From: Seminavis robusta
Lineage: Eukaryota > Bacillariophyta > Bacillariophyceae > Naviculales > Naviculaceae
Assembly (NCBI GenBank): GCA_903772945.1
Contig: CAICTM010000811.1
Span: 1-47,369 of the forward strand
Reading direction: 5' to 3'
Length of the DNA stretch: 47,369 bases
This document shows, piece after piece, positions 30,601 to 41,553 of this stretch (positions are counted from its first letter, which is position 1; each line of letters begins with the position of its first letter). A program made the translations under genes and the position numbers. A model generated the notes under the pieces. The model did no database searches. It was not told the origin of the DNA and worked only from the letters and a program-made list of their open reading frames with translations.

Positions 30601-33600
30601 TTTCTGGTAGCTCGGAGCTGGATAATCCTGTACAGTACCTGATGGGCAAAAAGATTCGTCCCATCATCTCTGCGATTGAGAAGAAGCTGGACAGACTTTC
30701 AAAATGCCTGGGGTTGATTGTCGATGACGTTTCGTCTGATCTGGCCTGGACCGCAGTATCATACGAAGACGTAGCATCCACAGCCTGCTTTGAATCCAAC
30801 GACGGCAAACACCATTACTCCATCAACGTGCTCAATGGAAGGGTGCTTGTGGATGGCGTTCCACCAGGTTTTCTACCTTCCTCTGTTTTGATAGATCCAC
30901 TCTACCAAAGAACCTTCGGTCGACGGAATTTTGAATGCATAGTGGTTGGCGAGTCACACTTTCGAAGTTCCAAGCTTGTCGATGGGCGGTGCCGATACGA
31001 CTTCAAGGTTCAAGGCGACAGCGTTTGTATCACAGAATATGAGAAGTCTAGGCATGATCGTAGGCTAGAGAAACCCAGCAACCGAGGATCGATGTGCGGC
31101 AGAGAAGACAGCATCCCTTGCGTCGGGCGGAGCGACGATTCAATCGATTCCGGCGACTCACCCCAAGAGAGTACGGAGTCAACATTCCAGTTGCGGCTTG
31201 TACCCAGGGAGAGTTTCAGCTTGCCAGCACTATTGTTGGAACCGTATAGCCACTGGTACTCACAGTCTCTGGACGCTGCGTTTGTTCGGGGAGCTTCGTA
31301 CACCAACAGAGATATCCACTACGTGATCACACGAGAAGCCATTTACCGCGTGAGGGACGATGATGTCAGCTTGTCTGCCACATCAATCTTCGAGAACATT
31401 GGCGCCTACGAAACACTGGTCGAGCCCAGTCGTCTTCTAGCCCTACGTATCTTGAGTCGCATCGAAAAAGCTGAGTACGTTCTGGCGTGGAGAAGTACAG
31501 ATTGTCAGAACATTGTCTTCCAGCTACCACGTCTTGAACTGGAGTTTTGCCAAAGAGACAGTGGCATTGCCTCGGTCAACTTCAAGGGATTTGAGATGCG
31601 AAGGAGACAAGCATTGGATTGTTGCTTGCCCGGAATTAGATCTTTCCTTGTTCTGGTTGACCGTCACGGAAACGAGAAAGTCCTGATTCCGGCTGGAGAG
31701 GTTGAGCTTCATGGAAACATTCACGTTCCTAAAGGATGGGTTGTCAAACGGCAGTGCCATATTTTTGACGTGCACCGGAGATTTGGTCACCTCATCGCCA
31801 CAGATATTCTTGCGAGGCTGCAAATTGCGGCGGTATACGCAGCTACAGGATACAGCGTGGCAGACATTCAGTCCAAGCAGACAGGAGAGGAAATCGCGAT
31901 GGATCTTGTTAGACAATGCTGGACAAACGAAATGCTACCTGAACCAGTCAAAGCAAAGCTTCAGGAAGTGTCGCAGTTAAGCACGTTGTCTTGTTCATTG
32001 CACCTTATGTGTGCTTGGATATGGAAGTGCTCTGAGAGACTGAGTTTCCTACGGGAGGGTTGGACCCCTCCCGAAGACCAGACTTCCGAATTCTTACTCG
32101 AGCTAGACCCCCTTGCGGTGCGCGAGTATCGCCAGGACGGATACCACTCACGACTCCTGCCGTCCGAGGAACGCTTCCTTCTTGGGAGCCGACAGAAGCC
32201 TGCATTTGATTTGGATGTAATGGCTCCATCAACACCAACAGATGAAAAGTTTGTCGATGAGGTGGAAAAAGAGCTGGCAGCAACACTGTTGGTCAAGACA
32301 CCTTCGACAAAGACGAAAGCAAGGTTTCCCCTCAACTTTAGAAAGGGGAAACCGAATAGTTTGGAAAGCCACATTCACTTGGATTTGAAATCAAGTTGGA
32401 ATGACTTGAAATCCCTTTCAACAACCACGGTCGCCCGAGACAAAGATTTCTGTGTTGAGAAGCTACAATTAGTTTCCAAGCGACGCGTGAATGCAGAAAC
32501 ATCGATCTTGACAGCTCTATCGAAGTGCAGTTCCTCGAAGTTCCGTCTGTGCGTGATGTCGGGTTCAGTCAGAAGTTCAAGCAATCTAGATATCCCACGG
32601 ATTGCTCTTGCTGAGTCTTCTTTCCAACAAGTAAATCCTTTCATCACCGCCAAAGATCGCATGGATCTGAGAGTAAAGGCTGTTGAATGGATGCTTCTTT
32701 GCGTTCTGGAAGACAAACTCTGCAGACTCACGGAGACATCAAATGACCACACGGTGCTAGAAGAAGTCGCAGCAGTGCGCAACTGGAATCCGTGGAGCCA
32801 CATACGATGGCTTGTATTTGAAGTTGATAGAAGGATACAGATTAGGCCTTACCAATACTCTGTTGTGCGGCAACTGCTTGAGAACCCTTGTTCCATGACG
32901 CAGCTCAACATGGGTTTGGGGAAAACGAGTGTTCTGGTTCCCATGCTCATACTTGAGCTTTCCAGGCGAAAGGAGTGTGTTGTCCGCATCAACATGCTTT
33001 CGTCCGTCATTGATGTCATGAAGGAAAGCTACAGGCTAAGCTTGACAGCTTCGATTCAACATGTCAAAATATTCTCTTTGCCATTTCAACGGAATTTCGA
33101 CCTCGCTCCTGCTTCCGAAAAGATGATCTCGGAAGAGATTCTTCGTGTGAAGGAATCTGGAGGGTGTCTGCTGGTGACGCCCCAGCAACGAAATTCTCTT
33201 CTCCTGAAGCAATATGATTCGAATACCACAGTGAGAGGCCTCGAAAATCCATTCGTTGATGTGATTGATGAGAGCGACGCTATCTTGCACCAGTCTTTTC
33301 AGTTAGTGTATGCACTTGGAGATCAAGAACCATTGGTCGATGGCCAGGCACGCTGGACGGTGGCAGAGACATTCCTTCAAATACTAGCAGGAAGCAATTG
33401 TCAGGAGATATCGCGGGTTCGGCAAGACCCCACCTTGATGCACTCGGAACCTTCGGAAAATGGTGAATTTCCCAGACTTCGTTTACTGCAAAAATTCAAA
33501 GAACAACAGAAAGCTCTTGGCAGGGCATTGTGTAGAGAACTCCTCTCGAATCCGCCCCACTTGTTTCTATGGATGAAGCAGGTAGTTGGTGCTAAGAGAG

Positions 33601-36600
33601 ATGAGTTGGTTGCGCTGATGACAAACGCAAACATCTCGGCCTTGGGGCTAATTGAATCAGATCCCCTGTTCCGAAAGTACAAGACGGACATCATTGCCGC
33701 GCGCGGTTGTATAGCCTACGGATTGCTTTTCCATTGCCTGAAAGCAAGGCACAGAGTCAACTTTGGGGTTGACGGCCAACGCAAAAAGATGGCTGTTCCG
33801 TTTTCCGCAAGCGACACTCCCAAAGCCCGTGCTGACTACAGCCACCCCGATGTCGCAATTATTTATACCTGCCTTTCCTATTTCTCTGCGGGTCTATCTC
33901 TCCAGCAACTGAGAGATGCTTTGAATCGGCTAAAGAATCTGGGACCAACTGCCCAAGAAACAATTTACAGGTGAGTCCACCCATCACGAGGTCATTATGA
34001 CGCTGCTCACATCGTCGCATTTCTGCATTTCCCAGGTCATGGATTGAAGACTTAGCCAGTAAGCAGAGCTCCACAAATGCCACAGACATTGCCAGATTTG
34101 ACTCGCACTTGAAAGTGGACACAGAAAACACAGCCCAAATTGACCTTATGTACTCGTACTTGGGTCGCTCCATGAAAGTCGTTTCATTCTGGATGAACAA
34201 CTTTGTGTTTCCAGCTGAAACACACGTGTTTCCTGGGCGCAGAGTCACTTCAGCTTGGGACTTGGTCAGCAAAGGCAACTCCATTGGGTTTTCTGGCACT
34301 GATGATAATCGTCTCTTGCTGCCACGATACGTGCAACAGAGAAAGCAGGCCGTTGCTGAATTGCGAGCTACTAATGCTAAGATGATTGACTGCATCTTGC
34401 AACGGACGCGTTCTGTGCAAGTAATTTTGGGCGACGACAACCTAGAGGAGTGGAAGTCGGTGCTACACAAATGTATGGAGCTGGGTACACAGGCATTACT
34501 TGATGTTGGAGGGTTGATGGCCGGGGTCACAAATGGAGACGCCGCAACCTTCTTGGCAAAAATTCTTGATCCTGCCGAGTTCAGAGGGGTGGTATTTTTT
34601 AACCGAAAGTTTCAGTGCTGGTGTGTTCTTGAGCTCAAGACGGGTACAAACCGTTCTTTGCAGACATCTTCGGTTCAGGCATCAGAGTGCTTTGCCTTTT
34701 ATGATGAGAGCAGATGCCGTGGACACGATTTGAAGCTGAGGCTGGACACATGCGCTCTCGTTACACTGGAGCCACGCCTTACCAAGGACAGGTTTCTTCA
34801 AGTAAGTAAAGTTTTTTCTGTGCCATGCGCATCTGGACCCCATCACGTTTGCAACACATGGCTAACGAGTCGAGTCGCTTTTGGCTACACATCCCAGGGG
34901 TGTGCGCGGCTACGGCAGTTGCAGAATGGACAGTCTCTCATCTTGGCAGGCACAACAGAAACGTTGTCAGATACCAGCACAGCGAAAGATGTGCTCGAAA
35001 TGATAATCGAGAACACAGCATCTCAGATTCAGAAGGGGGTGATTGAGCTGTTTGAACGAGGCACGAATCATTTTCAGTTTCCCAAACAGCAGCATGTTGA
35101 CGTGTCCCTGGAGACGTTGTATGCTGGTGAAAAGTCGAAGTACGGTAGCATGTCAGAGTACCTTGATGCGACAGTTGAGGTTGAAGGTTGCAAACTAGAA
35201 AGGGAAGAAGTCGATCTAATCCAGCATTGCCGAAAACTCGGGGCAGGGATCACTGTCGAGGCGTCACAACTTTCAGAAGAATGTGAGCGGGAGCTTGAGA
35301 ACGAGGAAGAAGCAGAAGAGGAAGAAGAGGTGGACCGATTGATCGCCATACCTTTTGCTGAGCGTGACTGGAATTTTGATAATGCCTTTCCACGAGCTCA
35401 ATGGATGACCGCGCCTATCTTTAGAGTGAGGGACGTTATTGCAGATTTGCTGGGACCGCCGATGAGCAACGTAATCTGGAGTGACAAACTGCGCTGCACT
35501 GCAAATTGGCGCCACACAATAGAAACATTGGGCAAGGGACGCTTCTTTCTTCGACCTGTCAATGCCTTTTTGGCACTCTGCGATGGTTCCATTTTACTGA
35601 TATCAGACTACGAAGCTGACAAGCTCTTGCCGTATTGGTGGGAGCATCGGGGTTTGAATTGCGAAGTGAAACTATGTCACCTTCCTCTGGTTGTGTCCAA
35701 GATCAGTCTAGGATGTGATGAGGTCACGCTATCCACGGAAGTTCGAACAGCTGCAAAGCTCTTTCGTGGTTACGTTAACTACGATGCAGAAGAGAAGAAA
35801 GCATTGAAATCTATGTTTGTGAAAGCTGAAGTACGAGCGACCGTACTTGAGTTGCTGCAGCTACGACACAGGTTGAGGTTCCTGGAACGCAGCGATCTGG
35901 ATGTGCTCTCACTGGCCATCGATGAAGCCGCCAACGTTGGGCAGATGGGTTCGCCGTCGTGTTCTATAGCTTCGACCCAACCGTTTGTTCTGCCCAAGAA
36001 GACGGTGCCCAAGAAAAGAGTGACCATTCGAGCTGGTTTGGGACCCCAAGCTCACCCGTTCGCCGTGACAATGGTGCAGGATGGCGTGAGCACAGTTGCC
36101 ATGCATTCGATATCAGCAATGGCTGAGTTCGAATCGAAGTCGTTTGAAGAACTTCGCTTTGAGCAATACCAACCCAGGCAACTAGCAGCACACTTTGTAT
36201 TCCCAACATCCCCCGTGTTGAATCTTCTTGGCAAACCACAGACGACAACTGCATTTGAGTCTCCAAAGTGTGTGTTCAGAGCTTCAGCTTCCACACAATC
36301 TTCATTGTCGGCAACATCGACCAAGAATATGTTGAGCCAGTCAGCTCCATTCGTTTTTGGAAAGGCAGGATTGGACTCGCGTCCTCTCACCGAGCATGCT
36401 GGGAGTATGACTGAGATCAATGAGACTGAGGTGAACTTTGGTCTAGGGACTGCTCCAAAGAAGAATTCAAGCGGAGAAGGCAATCGAGCTCGAAAGGCAG
36501 TTCGTTTTCTCGAACCAAAGCGTTGTACCACTGGGGACAAGGAACGTTTTGTTTTTGGGCAAACAGAGCGGGAGGCTTCAGCCAGCGAAAGTGATGGCGC

Positions 36601-36619
36601 TAAACGCCGTGGTGTGTAG
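27687..36619 (+). CDS. Giant DUF3638/DUF3645 protein with helicase-like ATPase motifs, 2 exons, 2955 aa
   Basis: Member of the very large DUF3638-DUF3645 family, often listed as putative ubiquitin hydrolase without firm biochemical support. Exon 1 is 27687-33970, the intron 33971-34035 (65 nt, gtgagt and cccag), and exon 2 34036-36619. The start is the first ATG; earlier exons cannot be excluded. A coiled coil lies near residues 540-625. The DUF3638 core has a Walker A-like MGLGKTSV at about 1742 and a Walker B-like DVIDESD near 1855. The DUF3645 block DYSHPDVAIIYTCLSYFSAG lies near 2050. The last about 230 residues are low-complexity and carry FVFPT, PFVFGKA, NFGLGTA and RFVFGQT, FG-like motifs, plus a basic KRRGV end. 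A nuclear-pore or nuclear link is inference. Acidic run EEEAEEEEEVD near 2515. Confidence 0.85.
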
Positions 36620-37260
36620 ATCAAAATGTTGTGGAGGGAGATGGATTTTGGATTTTGCTGGGTGCAGGGAGATAGTAGCTGAACTCTTGATGCTAAGAAT
36701 CTTTGTCCCTGACTTCCAATCGATTTGTAGAAAGGTGGAAGATAGTTAGACTCTTGTTTTCATAGCTGCTTGCTTGCCCGCCGTCGGGGTCTCTTTTCCC
36801 AATGCCGGCCTGGCTACCGGTACCGATTAACGGAGAGTTAGGCACCACTACCAAGCTATGGACTATTGCACGTCCCTTGGCCCACGCGCCCTTGAGCGGA
36901 AGTGCATGATGGCGTGTTAGTAACGTAGCGGTTGCTACCCGAGCTGGGAAGTATGCTACTAGCAGACTAGGTAACGGTATATCCCGAAGCCCGGCAAGTA
37001 CCGGTACATGCAGCAATTCCCTTCCACTCGACCGTCGTCGTGTACCTTTATCGCTATCATACTACATGTAACTACATGTACATGTACATGTACAGTAAAC
37101 TTCTCAATCGAATGTTTATCGTACCGATACCGGTACCGGTACCTGGTACAGCTCTGGTACACTGGTGGGATGATTCATTCAGCTATTCATTCATTCGTTC
37201 CAATACTAGCTACTTGTAGAAAGTGCTACTCAGCTACTGGAGTACTCAATATGCATAATA
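36620..37260. other. Intergenic region 3' of the DUF3638 gene
   Basis: No gene. It is dense in palindromes: TACCGGTA at 36815-36822, 36999-37006 and twice overlapping at 37128-37141, and an ACATGT/GTACAT run at about 37060-37092 that could form a hairpin. Confidence 0.55.
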
Positions 37261-37617
37261 GACAGGGGGTAGAGAGCACTACATACAGCCTGTGCATATG
37301 AACAGGGAGGAAGCCCGCAGATTGAGAGCAAGGCCAGCCATTTTTTTGGCCTGAATTCAAAAACGTCCATTTCCTGTGCAATTGAACAGGATAGCGACGC
37401 CTGTTCAATTGCACAGGGCCTGCCTGTTCATATGCACAGGAGGCTGTACATATATACAGGAGCTCGACGTCCTGTTCAAATGCACAGGAATTGTGACGCT
37501 TTTTTCTGGGTAGGCTTTCTCATTACTCAACAGTAACACATAGATCTGCCATTACGTTCAGCATTACAGTCAAGCATGTCCTCTGTGTTCAGTCAAGCTG
37601 ATGATCAACTCTCCTCT

Positions 37618-37826
37618 GGAGCGTTCCTCGATCGTGCATGACTTTAAATCCGACCCTAATTTAGGGTCGGTTTGGGGGAATCCGTCCCTAAATCGTAACC
37701 TGACCCTAAATTAGGGACAGTTTTTCAGAAACCATCCCTAATTTTAGGGTCGATTTCGAAACCCGACCCTAAAGGGAATCCGACCCTATTTTAGGGTCCG
37801 TTTCATGCACGATTGAGGAACGCTCC
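37618..37826. mobile_element. Nested 209-bp inverted-repeat element with CCCTAA palindromes
   Basis: The ends 37618-37641 and 37803-37826 (GGAGCGTTCCTCGATCGTGC ATGA and its reverse complement) match at 23 of 24 positions. Inside are several (G)ACCCTAAnTTAGGGT(C) palindromes, the clearest at 37650-37670 with perfect 10-bp arms. The element sits within the larger inverted-repeat element, so it is the younger insertion or an internal module of it. Confidence 0.8.
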
Positions 37827-37847
37827 TGCTATCTCGCAGGCTGAGGT

Positions 37848-38135
37848 ATGGACGTCTTCACCTGTAATGATTCAAGTAGCCAACGATGGAGACAGAAAGG
37901 AAATCAATCTTATTCCAACACTCGGTCACAATACTCGCAACCGATCGGAGCCCATGCTATTGTGCACTGGCTCCCAAAGGAATTCTCTACCAATACTGCT
38001 GAGTTTCGCACTAAAACGCTTGCACCATATTTTGTCAACGCTTGTCGTGCTTCTGGCTTTGTTGTACGACTCAGGGGATTCGGGAAATCAAAAGATATTG
38101 CCGCCTTCAACCAGCATGCAGAAGCACGTCCGATT
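37848..38135 (+). CDS. Possible gene fragment carried by the inverted-repeat element
   Basis: From the ATG at 37848 the frame is open for about 96 codons before running into the palindrome array, and a part of it looks protein-like (GAHAIVHWLPKEFSTNTAEF; FVNACRASGFVVRLRGFG). I do not recognise it. A short frame at 37576-37641 (MSSVFSQADDQL) lies just left of the nested element and could be the interrupted start, but this cannot be shown. It may be a captured host fragment, a transposase remnant or chance. Confidence 0.25.
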
Positions 38136-38483
38136 TCCTGTGCAATTGAACAGGAGATCGGATCCTGTACAATTGCACAGGAATCACGTCACCTGTACAA
38201 TTGCACAGGAACCGCGTCGCCTGTCAGGCCAAAATTTGACTGCAGGCTGGCTCTCTAAAAATCCTGTTCATATGCACAGGCTGTATGTAGTGCTCTCTAC
38301 CCCCTGTCCTAGAAAGCGACACTGCAGCTGTTTTAGAACGAGTACATTGACCCTTAAGGCTTAGTTCACCTTAGGGTAGACTAAGTGACTTCGCTTGAAA
38401 TTTTAAGTCAGCGGGAGCTGCGATACCTCGGCAGAAAGACAGATAGAAGAAGGAGGATTATGTTCGGATTGCACCCATCTTTC

Positions 38484-38613
38484 AAGCTAGCCCTGGCGAC
38501 AACACCCGACTACGTCGTGTGTTGCCGCCTGGTATCATTCATTCCCTCATTGCAACCTTCTTTTATTAAGCTAGCCCTGGCGACAACACCCGACTACGTC
38601 GTGTGTTGCCGCC
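38484..38613. repeat. 46-bp direct repeat whose core is a near-perfect palindrome
   Basis: The unit beginning AAGCTAGCCCTGGCGACAAC occurs identically at 38484-38529 and 38568-38613, 84 bp apart. Its core, GGCGACAACACCCGACTACG followed by TCGTGTGTTGCCGCC, is almost its own reverse complement, so each copy can form a long hairpin. Confidence 0.9.
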
Positions 38614-38814
38614 CGCTACTCTATAGTTTACCAGCTGCCATTCCCTTATTGTAACTCTAACCTTTACAGATCCTGCTGGCTTATTGTGCTGTTGTGCTGA
38701 TTGCACTAACCTTAAATATTAATGACTTATTCCTACCCCTAACTTGTATTGAACCATCAATGTTCAGTTTTGTTGGCTTATGACTATCTCTATCCTTATA
38801 CTTTGGCTTCACCG

Positions 38815-38863
38815 GAATAGGAAATAGGAAATAGAAAATAGGAAATAGGAAATAGGAAATAGC
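38815..38863. repeat. GGAAATA heptamer microsatellite
   Basis: Six to seven tandem units of GGAAATA/GAAATAG with one substitution. Confidence 0.9.
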
Positions 38864-39051
38864 ATTAAAGGGGTTGAGAACTCAGGCAGTTTACCTGCCG
38901 AGGTTAAGAAAGTTTGAAGTTGGCGTTCTCTTTGACACTCAGTCGCGCAAGATATCATGAAATCTCAAACGCTTTGAAGTTTGATTTTCTACTGAGTTTT
39001 TGATTTCGTTCCTTGCTTCTACACAATACACAAACAAACAGTTTTTCCATT

Positions 39052-39473
39052 TGCACTACGCTAAAAGCTAGTGTAAAGATCTTTCGAGTGTTTTGAGTTT
39101 GAGAGAATGAAAGTTATGAGAGAGATTAGAAAGCTACGAAAACTAATCCATGAGAGAGATCGTTGTGAAGCTCATTGAAGTTGGTCTCCGGCGGGAGGCC
39201 TCGAAGTGTGATATCGTAGGTTATGGCAATAACTCTACGTACTCCACGGTCCATTTCCGGAACACGTGGAAACTTCAGCTAGTAGCTGTCTAGTAGCGTG
39301 GAAGCTTTCCACGCCGGCTAAATATCTAGAGCGATGTTTCATCGACAACCTAGTATGACTAGCAGTCATGAGAACCCTGTCTCAATGACTATTCGCGAAG
39401 GACTACGTCATGAGTCGAACTCAAACCCTATCTAGGATCGAGTCGCGAATAAGGCTAAGAGCCGTGTATTGCA
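39052..39473 (-). repeat. 3' LTR of the gypsy element
   Basis: 422 bp, beginning TGCACTACGC and ending GTATTGCA on the plus strand (TG...CA ends). It is the 3' LTR because the genes run on the minus strand. Confidence 0.93.
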
Positions 39474-39486
39474 TTCGCCCCCTGAC
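39474..39486 (-). other. Polypurine tract of the gypsy element
   Basis: On the minus strand GTCAGGGGGCGAA lies directly against the 3' LTR, the position and composition expected for the plus-strand primer. No clear tRNA-type primer binding site is visible next to the other LTR, where the sequence is TTTTGTTAACAAACAC. Confidence 0.65.
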
Positions 39487-39675
39487 AAGGGTCACAGAAG
39501 GCGCGACATCAGTCGGACAAGGAGAACATATGAATTAAAGTGCGGGGCACTCTCCGGAGATTGGATGTAGACATGTGCGTCGCACGATGGCAATCCTACA
39601 AGGGGATCAGGCCTTGTATGGGTGTAAATACCTTATGTTCCAAGTCTGGTAGACTGTGCCGCTATTGGCGGTAGC

Positions 39676-41553
39676 ATGTCAGAGCCGTACGGTGCCATTG
39701 TTATTGACTCGGTCTTTATTGTGAGGACCTTCGTACTTTGGCTGACCGTACTTGCGGTGCTGATACTGTTGAAACCTCACGGTATCGTTGACATTGTATT
39801 GATGAGGGACACGCGTCGCGTTTCCCTTCTCATTGTTTTTCTGGATGAGTCGTTGGCGACGCTCTTTGATGTGTTTCCAGTTTACTTCGAAACGGACGTT
39901 GTGAACACGTGTGATAATGAACTTGCGACGAAGTCCATATTCATTCCGGAGAGTCTTCTCGACTTCTGCGCGGAACTCACGTTCTCTGTCCATGATAACC
40001 TCAGAAGGCCATGGATACTGAGTGAGCCACGTCTATTCGAGAACAATGGCTATTTCGTCTGCTGCGTTGGAGCAGATCTCGGTAATCTTAAACCATTCGG
40101 TTACGGGATCAATCATTGTCAAGCAATGAAATGGACAGGGATTCCTTTTCTTGGGATCCTTGACGTTATATGTACATGTGATCTTCTGATCCATATGTCT
40201 CGATAGTAGTTCACTAGTCCAATGAATCTACCAAGTTTCTTCCTGTTCGTAGGAGGAGCGATATTCTGGATCGCGTCTATTTTCTTGGTTACGGGTGGAT
40301 TCCTTCTCAAGTAATCCAGTAGCCTAGATATTCAAGTTCTCTTCTTTCGAAGAAGGACTTGGTAGTATTGATCCTAAGTCGGAACTTCATCTAACTATTC
40401 AACGTGATCCACTAGATCGCCGTTAGTTAGGATGAGTTGATCATCAACGTATGCACGGACATTTTCCAAGTCGTGCATGAGTGTTCCCATCTTCCTTTGG
40501 AAGATGTCGGGACTATTGCATAGGCCCATTGGTACTCGCTGGTGCTCGTATTTCCTGAATCTGTCTAGATTCAGTAGCATGTCTTGTATCCTTGGGATCG
40601 GACGAGGTTTTTGCTCAATCCTTTTGTTCAGTTCCCGGACGTCAGAGATGAACCGTATAGATCCATTCTTTTTGGGAATGATAAATGTTGGTGCCGTCCA
40701 CTCGGAACGGTTTACCGTCTGTGCTCCTGCGTCGCAGAGACGTTCGACCTCTGTCGTAAGAGTGTTGGTATGGACACGTGGAGTAGGATAAGTCCTAGTG
40801 TGATAGGGTTTAGCGTCAGGACGAAGTTCTACTTCGTAGTCGTCCATTTGTCGCTTTCCTAAAGTACCTTCGAATTGGTCGGAGCACTTGGTCAATAAGA
40901 CATGAAGTGATTCCTGCTCTTCCTTAGGATTGCTATCTTTCATAGGCAGGGAAAGATGTGCTATTCCACTTCGCTGACGGGGTAGTGAAATCGAATTTGA
41001 TTCTTAGATCGGAGAGAAAGTCTCGACCTATGATCATGTCATACGCCCCCAAGTTCTTGGTGGCGTGCAAGTTCCATTCAATAATTCTATCATCGTGGAA
41101 CTCAGGAGTCATAAGTGCACCCTTACACTTCGTGCTGGGGTTCAATTCCTTTACAGGGGTAGTCCATAGTGTTTGGACGCCCCCATGATCCTTCATGCTT
41201 AATCTTTTAGCATGAATTTGGGTAATCACGGTTCCGGATGCTCCTGTATCCAGTAAGCAACGGAGTGTAACGGGTTTTTGTTTCCCTTTTTCTCGTCTGT
41301 TAAATCTAACATAGACGATAGTTTTGAGGTCTCTTGTCTTGCGACGTTGACGAGGTGGTTGGCCACGGACGAGGTTGACAATGCTGGATAGATCGTCAGA
41401 ATCTAGTTGAGCAGCTTCTAGGCAATTATCTAATTTGCCGTAGACTTCGTCAGTTGCAAACAATTCTTGTTTACTAGTTAGTGAGATATCTTCATCACTT
41501 AGGTATGAGAAATCGGAACATGGTTCCGTTGAATCATCATCCTGGCCTAATCC
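39676..41553 (-). pseudogene. Gypsy pol, broken (protease, partial RT, partial integrase)
   Basis: Coding order on the minus strand. Protease (41463-40933) with the catalytic LLDTGASGTVI and the flap-side DMIIGRDFL. Reverse transcriptase (40943-40395) in another frame, with FIIPKKNGSIRFISD, then QRVPMGLCNSPDIFQ and the YxDD-type AYVDDQ; the stretch between LLNLDRF and RKYEHQR, which should hold the first catalytic Asp, is missing. An RT end (APPTNRKKLGRFIGLVNYYR, 40310-40220) follows after stops. Integrase core remnants include MIDPVTEWFKITEI, a stop, then TWLTQYPWPSEVIMDREREF. A late PKYEGP/VNNNGTVRL end reaches 39679. No functional pol can be read. Confidence 0.85.

Larger units (their letters stand above)
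37289..38280. repeat. Ten copies of the near-palindrome CCTGTKCAWWTGMACAGG
   Basis: Copies at 37289-37306, 37373-37390, 37400-37417, 37423-37440, about 37443-37460 (diverged), 37471-37488, 38137-38154, 38164-38181, 38192-38209 and 38263-38280. Six sit at the left end and four at the right; the outermost pair forms the inner part of the terminal repeats. The centre varies as AATT, ATAT or AAAT while the outer CCTGT and ACAGG stay fixed. Confidence 0.9.
37261..38308. mobile_element. 1048-bp non-autonomous DNA element with perfect 46-bp terminal inverted repeats
   Basis: The ends 37261-37306 and 38263-38308 are exact reverse complements over 46 bp, starting GACAGGGGGTAGAGAGCACT. Inside each end is a cluster of 18-bp near-palindromes. 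No transposase is encoded. A clear target duplication is not visible: the left flank ends ATAATA and the right flank begins CTAGAAAG, so at most a TA is shared. It fits a miniature or deleted cut-and-paste transposon. Confidence 0.85.
38309..39051. other. Spacer between mobile elements with local repeats
   Basis: No supported gene. It contains the 46-bp direct repeat pair, a GGAAATA microsatellite and an AT-rich stretch next to the left LTR. Confidence 0.5.

Noticed and set aside
37650..37800. CCCTAA/TTAGGG repeats as interstitial telomere
   Set aside because: Units are palindromic, unequally spaced and bracketed by inverted ends; a telomere tract would be head-to-tail on one strand.
37289..38280. 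CRISPR-like repeats
   Set aside because: The 18-mers are irregularly spaced, sit at both ends of an inverted-repeat element, and the host is eukaryotic with no cas genes.
38385..38654. 89-codon frame containing the duplicated 28-residue segment
   Set aside because: The frame stays open because the 84-bp spacing is a multiple of three; no start context, and the repeat is better explained as a DNA-level palindrome.
39676..40206. 176-codon plus-strand frame inside the gypsy element
   Set aside because: Antisense to the integrase remnant, whose conserved motifs read on the minus strand.
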